A DNA stretch of 64,000 nucleotides, taken from assembly GCF_009363095.1 (NCBI RefSeq), contig NZ_CP045295.1, positions 4,679,001-4,743,000 on the forward strand. Direction: 5' to 3'. The position numbers and the translations under genes are program-made. Shown here one piece after another: positions 8,360 through 16,151 of this stretch. Numbering within the stretch: position 1 is the stretch's first letter; each line of letters opens with the position of its first letter. Under the pieces are notes generated by a model. The model ran no database searches, was not told the origin of the DNA, and saw only the letters and a list, made by a program, of their open reading frames with translations. This DNA comes from Paenibacillus cellulositrophicus (GTDB taxonomy: Bacteria > Bacillota > Bacilli > Paenibacillales > Paenibacillaceae).

Positions 8360-9628
8360 ATGCGGTTCGCATTGGAAGAAATTAAATACGTGTGCCACCA
8401 TCTGCATGAGGCCCATGGCGTGTCTGTATTTTACGTCAACACCCGCGGGCAATTTGCATATGAAAGTCCGGCTGCGAGCATCCGCCAGAGCCCGTATTAT
8501 GTTCCGCTTCAGGAGCAGATCAGGGAACATGCTGTAAATGGCGGGCAGAAGAAGATTCCGGTCTTTTTTTCCATCAACAGGCTGCATTTTTTTCGAATCG
8601 GCCTGCAGCATGACGATGCAGTCTTGGGGCAAATCGTGGTCGGACCCTGTCTCGACACCGGGCTGGACGAAACGCAGATCGATTACATCACGGAGCTGAT
8701 GCACGAATTTTCCAATGTCCGCGTGCTGATTGAGTTTTACCAATCCCTGCCGGTTATTGGCCCGGAGCGTTTTCGTTCCATGAGCCTGTTGGTTTACAGC
8801 CTGCTCTACCAGGAACGGTTGGACCCGGCACAGATCGTTGAGACCAGCGGTGAGCAGCCGCCAGAGAATCAGCAGCCGCATGCGCCGGATCTGGAGATTT
8901 CGCGGGAACGGATGAACCTGATTTCCCATACCAACCTTTCGCATGAGCGGGTGCTGCTGGATTATGTCCGCAAGGGACGCACCGATAAAGTCCAGGACGT
9001 CGTCCGTTATTCATTGATCGGCGAAGACGAGCTGGGCAAGCTGTCCAGGCGCAGCCGGATCCGCAGCGAGAAAAACCTGATGATCACCGGCGTGGCCTTG
9101 ATTTGCCGGGCGGCGATCGAAGGCGGGCTGAACGAGGAGACGGCCTTTACGCTGAGCGATTACTATATTCAGCAGCTGGAGGAGCAGGAAAGCCTGCAGG
9201 CGATATCCAAGGTGATGACCGAGGCGGTTTTCGCATTTACGGAACGGGTGTCCAAGGTTAAGGAGCAGCAGTATTCGTCGACGATTACGGCCTGCCAGCA
9301 CTATATTTCCGACCACCTCTACGACGACATTACACTCGAGCAGCTGGCGAAGCTGACCTATTTAAGTCCCAACTACTTATCCAGCCTGTTCAAGAAAAAA
9401 GTAGGTGTCTCCATCAGCGAATATATCCAGCGCGAAAGAATCGACGAGGCCAAAAAGCTGCTGACGCTGACGAAATACAAGGTTTCGGACATCTGCTCGT
9501 GGCTGAACTTTAACGATCAGAGTTACTTCAACAGGGTGTTTAAAAAAATGACCGGCGTGACGCCAAAACGGTACCGGGAGCAGGGCTCAGCCGGGCGAGC
9601 CGCGGAAAAAACAAAAGAACCAAAATAA
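8360..9628 (+). CDS. AraC-family transcriptional regulator
   Basis: The C-terminal part (about residues 315-415) is a double helix-turn-helix AraC domain: HYISDHLYDDITLEQLAKL, SPNYLSSLFKKKVGVSISEY and VSDICSWLNFNDQSYFNRVFKKMTGVTPKRYR. The long N-terminal part (1-290) has no transmembrane helix and could be a sensing domain; I do not recognise it precisely. GGGGGAG precedes the ATG. The reading frame is closed by TAA at 9626, directly followed in the same frame by 12 copies of a 9-bp repeat and a second stop at 9758; see the repeat entry. The divergent SDR gene is the likely target. Confidence 0.9.
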   Translation: MRFALEEIKYVCHHLHEAHGVSVFYVNTRGQFAYESPAASIRQSPYYVPLQEQIREHAVNGGQKKIPVFFSINRLHFFRIGLQHDDAVLGQIVVGPCLDTGLDETQIDYITELMHEFSNVRVLIEFYQSLPVIGPERFRSMSLLVYSLLYQERLDPAQIVETSGEQPPENQQPHAPDLEISRERMNLISHTNLSHERVLLDYVRKGRTDKVQDVVRYSLIGEDELGKLSRRSRIRSEKNLMITGVALICRAAIEGGLNEETAFTLSDYYIQQLEEQESLQAISKVMTEAVFAFTERVSKVKEQQYSSTITACQHYISDHLYDDITLEQLAKLTYLSPNYLSSLFKKKVGVSISEYIQRERIDEAKKLLTLTKYKVSDICSWLNFNDQSYFNRVFKKMTGVTPKRYREQGSAGRAAEKTKEPK

Positions 9629-9634
9629 CGAATA

Positions 9635-9742
9635 CAGGAAGAACAGGAAGAACAGGAAGAACAGGAAGAACAGGAAGAACAAGAAGAACAAGAAGAACAA
9701 GAAGAACAAAAAGAACAAAAAGAACAAAAAGAACAAGAAGAA
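9635..9742 (+). repeat. 9-bp tandem repeat, 12 units, in frame with the AraC gene
   Basis: Twelve perfect-length 9-base units: five CAGGAAGAA, three CAAGAAGAA, three CAAAAAGAA, one CAAGAAGAA. In the reading frame of the preceding AraC gene they encode repeated Gln-Glu/Lys-Glu after its TAA, and the frame stays open until TAA at 9758. Variant units are grouped in blocks, as expected from slippage expansion. Residues before and after the repeat (KEPK before the first stop, EEPKFPG before the second) look alike. Confidence 0.9.
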
Positions 9743-9835
9743 CCGAAGTTCCCTGGTTAACAAAGAGAAACGCAGCCTTGAGTTCCTTTGACGATTCATA
9801 TGCTGCTGTCTAAGGGCAACAATGAAAAGATAAAC

Positions 9836-9873
9836 AAGCTTCCAGCAGGCGCGTCCTGCGGGAGGCTTTTTTT
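9836..9873 (+). terminator. Terminator upstream of sulfur operon
   Basis: Long stem AAGCTTCC.AGCAGG / TCCTGC.GGAGGCTT with CGCG loop and seven T. It isolates the cst-type operon from the AraC transcript. Confidence 0.85.
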
Positions 9874-9894
9874 AATATCCCATGATTTGGCGGT

Positions 9895-9923
9895 TTGACA
9901 ATTCGCTGCTTCCATCCTAGAAT
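9895..9923 (+). promoter_or_regulatory. Sigma-A promoter of the sulfane-sulfur operon
   Basis: TTGACA, 17-base spacer, TAGAAT. The CstR-type operator starts at the next base. Confidence 0.85.
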
Positions 9924-9941
9924 TATACCCATAGGGGTATA
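9924..9941. promoter_or_regulatory. CsoR/CstR-type operator
   Basis: TATACCC-ATA-GGGGTATA is the AT-flanked C/G-tract pseudo-palindrome used by CsoR-family repressors. It lies where the transcript starts and matches the site before the regulator gene at 13129. Confidence 0.8.
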
Positions 9942-10003
9942 CGTATAATACCTCGATAAAAGCAACACATCCGGATTTTACTTTATAAGGGAGGTTTACA
10001 AGC

Positions 10004-10576
10004 ATGGCGGATATTTCGGTAAATGTCACTGTGGACTGCAAAGGTTTGTCCTGCCCGATGCCTATCGTCCGAACCAAAAAAGCGATGGACCAGCTTGAAG
10101 CGGGTCAGGTCATCGAGGTGTTGGCCACGGACCGGGGGTCTTTGGCGGACATGCAGGGCTGGGCCAAAAATACGGGCCACCAGTACCTGGGGACGCTCGA
10201 AGACGGGGAGGTGCTGAAGCATTACCTGCGCAAATCCCGGCCGGAAGAGCTGAAGGAAGCGGCGAATTACCCGCATACCATTTCCAATGAAGAGCTTCAA
10301 AGCAAGCTCGCAGCGAGCGAGGACATAGTCACTCTCGACGTGCGGGAGCCGGCTGAATATGCGTTTGGTCACATACCCGGGGCGGTATCTATTCCGCTGG
10401 GGGACCTGGAGGCGCGCCTTTCGGAGTTGGATCCTGAAGACAGCATTCATGTAGTATGCCGCACAGGATCGCGCAGCGATCTGGCATGTCACCTTCTTGC
10501 CGAGCATGGATTTCAGTATGTAAGCAACGTCGTGCCCGGCATGTCCGCATGGACGGGACCGATTGGAAATCAATAA
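10004..10576 (+). CDS. TusA-rhodanese fusion sulfurtransferase
   Basis: Residues about 8-80 form a TusA-like domain with the sulfur-carrier cysteine in CKGLSCPMPIVRTKKAM. Residues about 95-188 form a rhodanese domain with DVREPAEYAFGHIPGAVSIPL and active-site loop VVCRTGSRS. The protein would accept sulfane sulfur and pass it as persulfide. It is the counterpart of staphylococcal CstA, which has rhodanese-TusA-rhodanese; here only TusA-rhodanese is present. It is the first gene after the CstR-type operator and leads a four-gene operon. Confidence 0.93.
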   Translation: MADISVNVTVDCKGLSCPMPIVRTKKAMDQLEAGQVIEVLATDRGSLADMQGWAKNTGHQYLGTLEDGEVLKHYLRKSRPEELKEAANYPHTISNEELQSKLAASEDIVTLDVREPAEYAFGHIPGAVSIPLGDLEARLSELDPEDSIHVVCRTGSRSDLACHLLAEHGFQYVSNVVPGMSAWTGPIGNQ

Positions 10577-10622
10577 AACCAAAACCAACAACCAAATTCA
10601 ATAATTTACGGAGGTATGATCC

Positions 10623-11018
10623 ATGAGTACAAAAGTAGCGATTATCGCCAGCAACGGCGGACAGTTTGATGCCTATAAAGTGTTTAACATTGCCACGGCG
10701 GCCGCAGCCACCGAGGCGGAGGTAGCCATCTTCTTTACATTCGAAGGATTGAATCTGATTCACAAGCAGGCCCATCAGCAGCTTCCGCTGCCGGCTGGAC
10801 GCGAGCAATTCGCCGAAGGTTTTCAAAAAGCTAACGTTCCGGGCATTCCGGAACTGGTCGCGATGGCCCAGGAGCTTGGCGTCCGGATGATCGGCTGCCA
10901 AATGACGATGGATGTCATGAATTTGACGAAGGATGAATTTATCGACGGGATTGAAGTCGGCGGAGCGGTGACCTTCCTCGACTTTGCCAAGGATGCCAAC
11001 GTCACCTTATCGTTCTGA
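10623..11018 (+). CDS. DsrE/DsrF/DrsH-like sulfur-carrier protein
   Basis: The 131-residue protein has the DsrE-type alpha/beta fold: VAIIASNGGQFDAYKVFNIATAAAATEAEVAIFFTFEG at the N-terminus and GVRMIGCQMTMDVMNLTKDEFIDGIEVGGAVTFLDFA at the C-terminus, with a conserved Cys in GCQMTMD as probable persulfide carrier. DsrE2-type proteins commonly sit with TusA and rhodanese in sulfur-transfer operons. ACGGAGG precedes the ATG. It lies between the TusA-rhodanese and dioxygenase genes and probably relays sulfane sulfur. Confidence 0.9.
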   Translation: MSTKVAIIASNGGQFDAYKVFNIATAAAATEAEVAIFFTFEGLNLIHKQAHQQLPLPAGREQFAEGFQKANVPGIPELVAMAQELGVRMIGCQMTMDVMNLTKDEFIDGIEVGGAVTFLDFAKDANVTLSF

Positions 11019-11035
11019 CAAGGAGGAATGGAAAA

Positions 11036-12190
11036 ATGACAGCTTCAGCGAATGCGAATCCGGGCGTGATGACAGCCAAGGAGCTGACACGGCGGATTTT
11101 GGCCAAGGAAGAACTGTTGATTTTGGACGTCCGCAATGAGAGTGACTTTAACGACTGGAAGATCGAAGGGGAGCGGATAGAGATCGTCAACATCCCGTAC
11201 TTCGATCTGCTGGACGGTGTTGATGACGCCCTTGCCCGGCTGCCTGAAGGCAAAGAGGTTCTCGTCGTGTGCGCCAAGGAGGGATCCTCCCAATTCGTCG
11301 CCGAACAGCTGGCTGAAGCGGGCAGAACCGGCGTGTCCTACCTGGAAGGCGGCATGAAATCCTGGAGCGAGCATTTGGAACCGGTCCAGATCGCCGAATT
11401 GGACGGCGGGGGCGCGCTGTATCAGTTCGTGCGGATCGGCAAAGGCTGCCTGTCTTATATGGTGGTCTCCGGCGGCGAAGCTGCCGTTATCGATACGCCG
11501 CGCATGACGGGCATCCTGGAAAGCTTTGCAGGCGAACAGGGGGCGGTGATCAAGCATACGCTGGACACGCACCTGCATGCCGACCACATTTCCGGCGGAA
11601 AAGCGTTAGCCGAACGCACTGGAGCGTCCTACTGGCTGCCGCCGAAAGATGCGGAGGAAGTTACCTTCTCCTACGAGCGCCTGGAGGAAGGCCGGGAGAT
11701 TAACGTGGGAAGCACCACCATCGCAATCGAGCCGGTATATTCCCCGGGGCATACGATTGGAAGCACGTCGCTGATCATCGATGGGAAGTATCTGCTGACC
11801 GGCGATATTTTATTCGTCGAATCGATCGGCCGTCCAGACCTGGCGGGCCAAGCGGAGGATTGGGTGGACGACCTGCGGAGCACGCTGTACAGCCGGTATA
11901 AAGGGCTGTCCGAGGACTTGATCGTCCTGCCGGCGCATTTCGGCAAAATCTCCGAGCTTGGTGAGAACGGGAAGGTCATGGCCCGGCTGGCGGACCTGTT
12001 CCGTCACAATCCGGGGCTGAACATTCAGGACGAGGAATCGTTCCGGCGCACCGTTACGGAAAATCTCCCGCCGCAGCCCCATGCCTATCAGGAGATCCGG
12101 CAGGCAAACATGGGCAAAATCCATCCGACCGAGGAGGAGCAGCGTGAGATGGAGATCGGGCCGAACCGCTGTGCGGTTCATGACAAGTAA
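11036..12190 (+). CDS. Rhodanese-persulfide dioxygenase fusion (CstB-like)
   Basis: Residues about 12-115 form a rhodanese domain (LILDVRNESDF; active-site loop VVCAKEGSS). Residues about 130-365 form a metallo-beta-lactamase fold persulfide dioxygenase with DTHLHADHISGG, SPGHTIGSTSLI, LLTGDILF and LPAHFG, giving the iron ligands. It would oxidise persulfide to sulfite or thiosulfate. Staphylococcal CstB has MBL, pseudo-rhodanese and rhodanese order; here the rhodanese is N-terminal. AAGGAGG precedes the ATG and the gene follows the DsrE gene by 17 bases. The sulfite exporter downstream fits its product. Confidence 0.93.
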   Translation: MTASANANPGVMTAKELTRRILAKEELLILDVRNESDFNDWKIEGERIEIVNIPYFDLLDGVDDALARLPEGKEVLVVCAKEGSSQFVAEQLAEAGRTGVSYLEGGMKSWSEHLEPVQIAELDGGGALYQFVRIGKGCLSYMVVSGGEAAVIDTPRMTGILESFAGEQGAVIKHTLDTHLHADHISGGKALAERTGASYWLPPKDAEEVTFSYERLEEGREINVGSTTIAIEPVYSPGHTIGSTSLIIDGKYLLTGDILFVESIGRPDLAGQAEDWVDDLRSTLYSRYKGLSEDLIVLPAHFGKISELGENGKVMARLADLFRHNPGLNIQDEESFRRTVTENLPPQPHAYQEIRQANMGKIHPTEEEQREMEIGPNRCAVHDK

Positions 12191-12261
12191 CCAGCTTACG
12201 AAATGCGCGACAGCCTGTTTTCACTAAGGATGCTTAGGGAGGAGAAAGGAGGGAGGACGCC

Positions 12262-13053
12262 ATGACGGATATGATGCTCTACGCTGTCATGCTGCTGCTG
12301 GGTCTCGTCGGATCGTTCTTCTCCGGACTGCTCGGCATCGGCGGGGCGATCATCAATTTCCCCCTGCTGCTGTATGTTCCGCCTATGCTGGGATTGCCGT
12401 CGTTCTCCGCGCATGAGGTTTCCGCGATCAGCATGTTCCAGGTTTTCTTCTCTTCACTGGCCGGCGTGCTGGCGTACCGTTCGAAGCCGGAACCGAAAGG
12501 AGGGGCGGTGCACAAAGGTCTCGTCATGTATATGGGGGGAGGCATTCTGGCCGGCAGCCTGCTCGGAGGACTGGCCTCCGGAACGATGGACGGAACGGCT
12601 ATCAACGTGATTTACGGCATTTTGGCGGTACTCGCCGTCGTCCTCATGCTCATTCCGAACCGGGGAACGGAGAGCCGGTCTGAACCGCTAACGTTTAACA
12701 AAACCGTAGCCGTCATGGCGGCTTTTCTGGTCGGTGCTGTGTCCGGCATCGTGGGTGCGGGCGGATCGTTTATACTGATTCCGATCATGCTGACGGTGCT
12801 GCGCATTCCCACCCGGACGACGATCGCTTCCTCGCTGGCCATCGTGCTGATTTCGGCGGTCGGTGGAGTCATCGGCAAAATCGCGGGCGGGGGCATTCCG
12901 CTCGGACCGACCGTCTTTACCGTCCTTGGCAGCCTGATCGGGGCTCCGCTCGGATCGAGAATCAGCTCCAGGATGAACGTGACATTTTTGCGGTATGCGC
13001 TGGTAGTGTTAATCGCCTTCACAGCTGTAAAAATATGGGCGTCCCTGCTGTGA
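12262..13053 (+). CDS. TauE/SafE-family sulfite/organosulfonate exporter
   Basis: The 263-residue protein has about eight hydrophobic helices in two repeats, each beginning with the family signature: LVGSFFSGLLGIGGAIINFPLLL and LVGAVSGIVGAGGSFILIPIML. These proteins move sulfite, sulfoacetate or similar anions. In persulfide operons a TauE protein is thought to export sulfite or thiosulfate made by the dioxygenase. AGGAGG-rich sequence precedes the ATG. It is the last gene of the operon before the regulator's own promoter. Confidence 0.92.
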   Translation: MTDMMLYAVMLLLGLVGSFFSGLLGIGGAIINFPLLLYVPPMLGLPSFSAHEVSAISMFQVFFSSLAGVLAYRSKPEPKGGAVHKGLVMYMGGGILAGSLLGGLASGTMDGTAINVIYGILAVLAVVLMLIPNRGTESRSEPLTFNKTVAVMAAFLVGAVSGIVGAGGSFILIPIMLTVLRIPTRTTIASSLAIVLISAVGGVIGKIAGGGIPLGPTVFTVLGSLIGAPLGSRISSRMNVTFLRYALVVLIAFTAVKIWASLL

Positions 13054-13124
13054 GAAAGATCGGGTGGAATAAATTTCAGTGCGGCAGCGGGATCCGTACC
13101 AGTGTAGTTTTGTTTTTTTTGCTC

Positions 13125-13148
13125 TATAATATACCCATACCGGTATAT
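13125..13148 (+). promoter_or_regulatory. -10 box with overlapping CstR-type operator
   Basis: TATAAT at 13125-13130 is overlapped by ATATACCC-ATAC-CGGTATAT at 13129-13148, a near copy of the operator at 9924. Binding there would repress the regulator gene itself. No convincing -35 box is seen. Confidence 0.75.
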
Positions 13149-13172
13149 CGTTAGAAAAGGTGGGATCCTGAC

Positions 13173-13442
13173 ATGGATTACAATTACACGGATGAAATGA
13201 AAACACGTCTGCGCCGCATCGAAGGGCAGATCCGGGGCGTGCTTCGCCTCATGGATGAAGGAAAATCATGTAAAGAGGTCGTCTCCCAATTGTCCGCCGT
13301 GCGCAACGCCTCGGATAAGGCGATCGCCCAGATCGTTGCGGAGAACCTGCAGCAGTGCATCCTGGCAGAGCAGGAGGCCGGGAATATGGACACCGGAAAA
13401 ATGGTGAAGGAAGCCGTGGAGCTGCTGGTGAAAAGCCGGTAA
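13173..13442 (+). CDS. cstR: CsoR-family persulfide-sensing repressor, CstR type
   Basis: The 89-residue all-helical DUF156 protein has Cys33 (EGKSCKEVVSQL) and Cys62 (AENLQQCILAE). Copper-sensing CsoR proteins carry His four residues before the second Cys; here that position is Asn58, as in staphylococcal CstR (ENLxxC). This points to a dithiol persulfide or per- and polysulfide sensor, not a copper sensor. Basic residues in TRLRRIEGQIRGV bind DNA. Two matching operators, one before the sulfur operon and one before this gene, support the assignment. Confidence 0.88.
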   Translation: MDYNYTDEMKTRLRRIEGQIRGVLRLMDEGKSCKEVVSQLSAVRNASDKAIAQIVAENLQQCILAEQEAGNMDTGKMVKEAVELLVKSR

Positions 13443-13453
13443 ACCCTGGCATT

Positions 13454-13482
13454 TGACAACCCCGGAGGAAATCAATATACTT
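13454..13482 (+). promoter_or_regulatory. Sigma-A promoter of T-box/tyrS
   Basis: TTGACA, 17-base spacer, TATACT, just ahead of the T-box leader. Confidence 0.85.
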
Positions 13483-13496
13483 TGCTTATCCATTTG

Positions 13497-13764
13497 AATA
13501 TTCGGAATATACGCGGAAAGAGCGAAGTAGCGGGAAGTCCCTGTTCTCAGAAAGCCGGGGGTCGATGCGACCCGGCAGCACACGGTCCTGACGAATTACA
13601 CTCTGGAGTATCTTGGGTAATGCCAAGCGGAATGGCCAACGTTACATGCGCCGTCGAGTGGTGCAGCATGCTTTGAATGAGGCAGCCCTGCGCAATGTGG
13701 GTGGTAACACGGTTATTACAATCGTCCCTTAGGTCTGTTTCAGGCCGGGGGGCGATTTTTTGCG
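13497..13764 (+). ncRNA. T-box riboswitch, tyrosine specific
   Basis: The leader has the GAAGTAGC AGTA-type motif near 13520, a specifier loop GAATTAC with Tyr codon TAC at 13597-13599, the T-box sequence GTGGGTGGTAACACGG at 13697-13712, and a terminator stem (TCGTCCC with GGGGGCGA, then six T) at 13722-13762. Uncharged tRNA-Tyr would pair with specifier and T-box and switch to antiterminator, turning tyrS on. Confidence 0.93.
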
Positions 13765-13875
13765 TTTCCCGGCTTCATGAAGAAGCCTTGCATCCGGGAG
13801 AAGCCCGCCTCGATCCATGTATAACCGATTTTTAACCCCATATATCATGAACAAGCAAAGGAGCTGGACAAGAAA

Positions 13876-15135
13876 ATGAACATTATTGACGAACTGGAGT
13901 GGCGCGAGGCCATTAACCAACAGACGGACGCGGAGGGACTCCGCCAATTGACGGAGGAGAAATCGATCTCCCTGTACTGCGGCGTCGACCCGACCGGGGA
14001 CAGCATGCACATCGGGCACCTGATCCCGTTCATGATGCTGAAACGGTTCCAGCTGGCCGGACACCGGCCGGTCATTCTGATCGGCGGCGCCACCGGAACG
14101 ATCGGCGACCCGAGCGGACGCCAGTCCGAACGCACGCTGCAGACGATGGAACAGGTGCAGGCGAACGTGGACGCCCTGACCGCCCAAATGAAGAAGCTGT
14201 TCCTGACGGAAGGCGACAACCAGCTGCGCATGGTGAACAACTACGACTGGACGCATCAGCTGAACGTCATTGATTTTCTCCGCGATTACGGGAAAAACTT
14301 CAGCATCAACACGATGCTGGCCAAGGATATCGTTGCCAACCGGCTCGAAACCGGCATTTCGTACACGGAATTTTCCTACCAAATTCTGCAGTCGATGGAC
14401 TTCCTGCACCTGTACCGGGAAGAGGACGTCCAGCTGCAGATCGGCGGCTCCGACCAATGGGGCAACATTACGAGCGGCCTGGATCTGATCCGGAAAAAGG
14501 AAGGCCCGGAAGCGAAAGCATTCGGCCTGACCATTCCGCTCATGCTGAAGGCGGACGGCACGAAATTCGGCAAAACCGCCGGCGGCGCCATTTGGCTCGA
14601 TCCGAAGAAAACGACGCCGTACGAGTTCTACCAGTTCTGGGCGAACACGGACGACCGCGACGTCGTCAAGTACCTGAAGTACTTCACCTTCCTGGACAAA
14701 GAAGCGATCGACGCTTTGGCGGAAAAGGTGCAGACCGAGCCGCACAAACGCGAAGCACAGATTACGCTGGCCGAGGAAATGACCCGGTTCGTCCATGGCG
14801 AAGAAATGCTGGCCCAGGCTAAAAAGATCACGGCTGCGCTCTTCAGCGGCGACATCAAGTCGCTTACCGCGGACGAAATCGAGCAGGGCTTCAAGGAAAT
14901 GCCGACGTTTGAAGCGCCGAAGGAATCCAAGAACATCGTCGACTGGCTTGTTGATGTCGGTATCGAGCCGTCCAAGCGCCAAGCGCGCGAGGATCTGAAT
15001 TCGGGAGCCATCTCCATGAACGGTGAGCGCGTCACCGACGCCGAACTTGAAGTAAGCGCCGACCATGCCATCGAAGGCCGGTTTATCATCATCCGCAAAG
15101 GCAAGAAAAAATACCATCTCGTGAAGCTGTCCTAG
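13876..15135 (+). CDS. tyrS: Tyrosyl-tRNA synthetase
   Basis: The 419-residue class I synthetase activates Tyr and loads tRNA-Tyr. It has the HIGH motif (HIGH at residues 45-48), the KFGKT form of KMSKS at residues 230-234, the GGSDQWGN Tyr-binding segment, and a C-terminal S4 RNA-binding domain (KRQAREDLNSGAISMNGERV). The preceding Tyr-specific T-box confirms the amino acid. The ribosome-binding site AAAGGAG is 12 bases from the ATG, slightly long. A bidirectional terminator follows. Confidence 0.97.
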   Translation: MNIIDELEWREAINQQTDAEGLRQLTEEKSISLYCGVDPTGDSMHIGHLIPFMMLKRFQLAGHRPVILIGGATGTIGDPSGRQSERTLQTMEQVQANVDALTAQMKKLFLTEGDNQLRMVNNYDWTHQLNVIDFLRDYGKNFSINTMLAKDIVANRLETGISYTEFSYQILQSMDFLHLYREEDVQLQIGGSDQWGNITSGLDLIRKKEGPEAKAFGLTIPLMLKADGTKFGKTAGGAIWLDPKKTTPYEFYQFWANTDDRDVVKYLKYFTFLDKEAIDALAEKVQTEPHKREAQITLAEEMTRFVHGEEMLAQAKKITAALFSGDIKSLTADEIEQGFKEMPTFEAPKESKNIVDWLVDVGIEPSKRQAREDLNSGAISMNGERVTDAELEVSADHAIEGRFIIIRKGKKKYHLVKLS

Positions 15136-15194
15136 TCTCCGGACTTTTTTCGGAGTCAAGAACTGCGTCAGAACGTCAAACGAAATCTATCACA

Positions 15195-15240
15195 AAAAAG
15201 GCTTTCCTGCCGTCCATGGGGACGAAGGGAAAGCCTTTTT
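15195..15240. terminator. Bidirectional terminator between tyrS and DUF3231 gene
   Basis: AAAAAGGCTTTCC / GGAAAGCCTTTTT perfect 13-bp stem with an inner GTCC/GGAC stem. Confidence 0.92.
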
Positions 15241-15296
15241 GCCGTACATTCCGACTTGCGTGAACGGGAGTCGCCGTAAACGGCAGAGGGGTTGGG

Positions 15297-15824
15297 TTAT
15301 GCCTTTTCCTCAACCGGACGCTCAACGTGAAGCGGTGGAGGAACAAGCCAGCCCTTCTCCTTGTTCATACGCAAAATCCGCACGCCGAGGGCGGTCTTGG
15401 TCGTATGGTATTTGGCGAATAATGCGCCGATGTCCTCGCGGATGGACATACCCATAATCGCGCTGCAGGCGGCCAGTCCCGCGGCGGTGTCGGCTGCCAG
15501 CTTGGCGCCGATTTCCTGGTCCATAAAGCGGGCCCCGGGCGGTATGTCTTCCAGATGGACGGCCGGTCTATCGGCCATAATCGGCGCCGGGACGACGCCG
15601 TTGTCGGTCAGCAGCTTGTCGCATTCCTTGATTTCGGTCTTGGCTTGGTCGATCAGGTCCTCAAGAATTTGTTTGAGGTCTTTGTCTCCGGCATGGTTCA
15701 GATATACCTGATAGCAGGAGACGAGTCCTTTGGCCATCATCGAAACTTCCCATAAATTGAAGACTTCGCCGTAATGCATAGGCTGGTGTTTCGGATTTCC
15801 GTCGAGAATACCCATCGATTTCAT
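15297..15824 (-). CDS. DUF3231 family protein
   Basis: The 175-residue protein is helical, with HYGEVFNLWEVSMMAKGLVSCYQVYLNHAGDKDLKQIL and a second helical half with AAGLAACSAIMGMSIREDIGALFAKYH. This is the DUF3231 pattern, a ferritin-like four-helix bundle related to coat protein F, found in spore formers. Metal binding cannot be judged. AAGGAG lies only 3 bases before the ATG used here and 12 before the ATG of MGILDG (15815), so either start may be used. It ends at the shared terminator with tyrS. Confidence 0.82.
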   Translation of the reverse strand: MKSMGILDGNPKHQPMHYGEVFNLWEVSMMAKGLVSCYQVYLNHAGDKDLKQILEDLIDQAKTEIKECDKLLTDNGVVPAPIMADRPAVHLEDIPPGARFMDQEIGAKLAADTAAGLAACSAIMGMSIREDIGALFAKYHTTKTALGVRILRMNKEKGWLVPPPLHVERPVEEKA

Positions 15825-15922
15825 TCTCTCCTTAGTTTTAGGTAGGGCAGTACCGTTACATTATGAGCAATTCCCTTCGGTTTCATGTACGCAGCTGAAG
15901 CTTGTAGCTCCGCTACCGGATT

Positions 15923-16073
15923 GCATATCACGAGTCGCCGGACCGCGTTTCGATGACCGGCTGGCACGATACCGAACCGATCGGCAGATGAGTTTTCAGC
16001 ACGAAACGTCGTTGGCGGATTGTATATCAAGCTGCTGAAGAATCAGGGGCTTTCGCGCTGGCTTTTCGGCTAA
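15923..16073 (+). pseudogene. 3' remnant of a DUF4965/glutaminase-domain gene
   Basis: Three frames together spell a DUF4965-like C-terminus: YHESPDRVSMTGWHDTEPIGR in frame one, QMSFQ in the second, then ARNVVGGLYIKLLKNQ to a stop at 16071 in the third. Intact family members read roughly ESPSRVP.TDWYDT..GRQ.GFQARSVVGG.FIK. Two small indels near 16000 break the frame and no 5' part is found upstream. This is a decayed tail left by deletion. The family match is from memory and the fragment is short. Confidence 0.55.
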
Positions 16074-16151
16074 ATTGAGTGTAAGCCCTTTAATTATGTG
16101 TGCTCCCATTGTAAAATGGTGGACAAAACCATATGACAAGGGGACGATCGA

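Noticed and set aside
9587..9799. Minus-strand frame encoding a Phe/Leu-rich repeat protein
   Set aside because: It is only the complement of the 9-bp repeat; it has no ribosome-binding site and overlaps the AraC gene end.
13729..15159. 476-codon minus-strand frame opposite tyrS
   Set aside because: It mirrors tyrS, whose motifs and T-box are unmistakable; high-GC codons of tyrS leave the antisense frame open.
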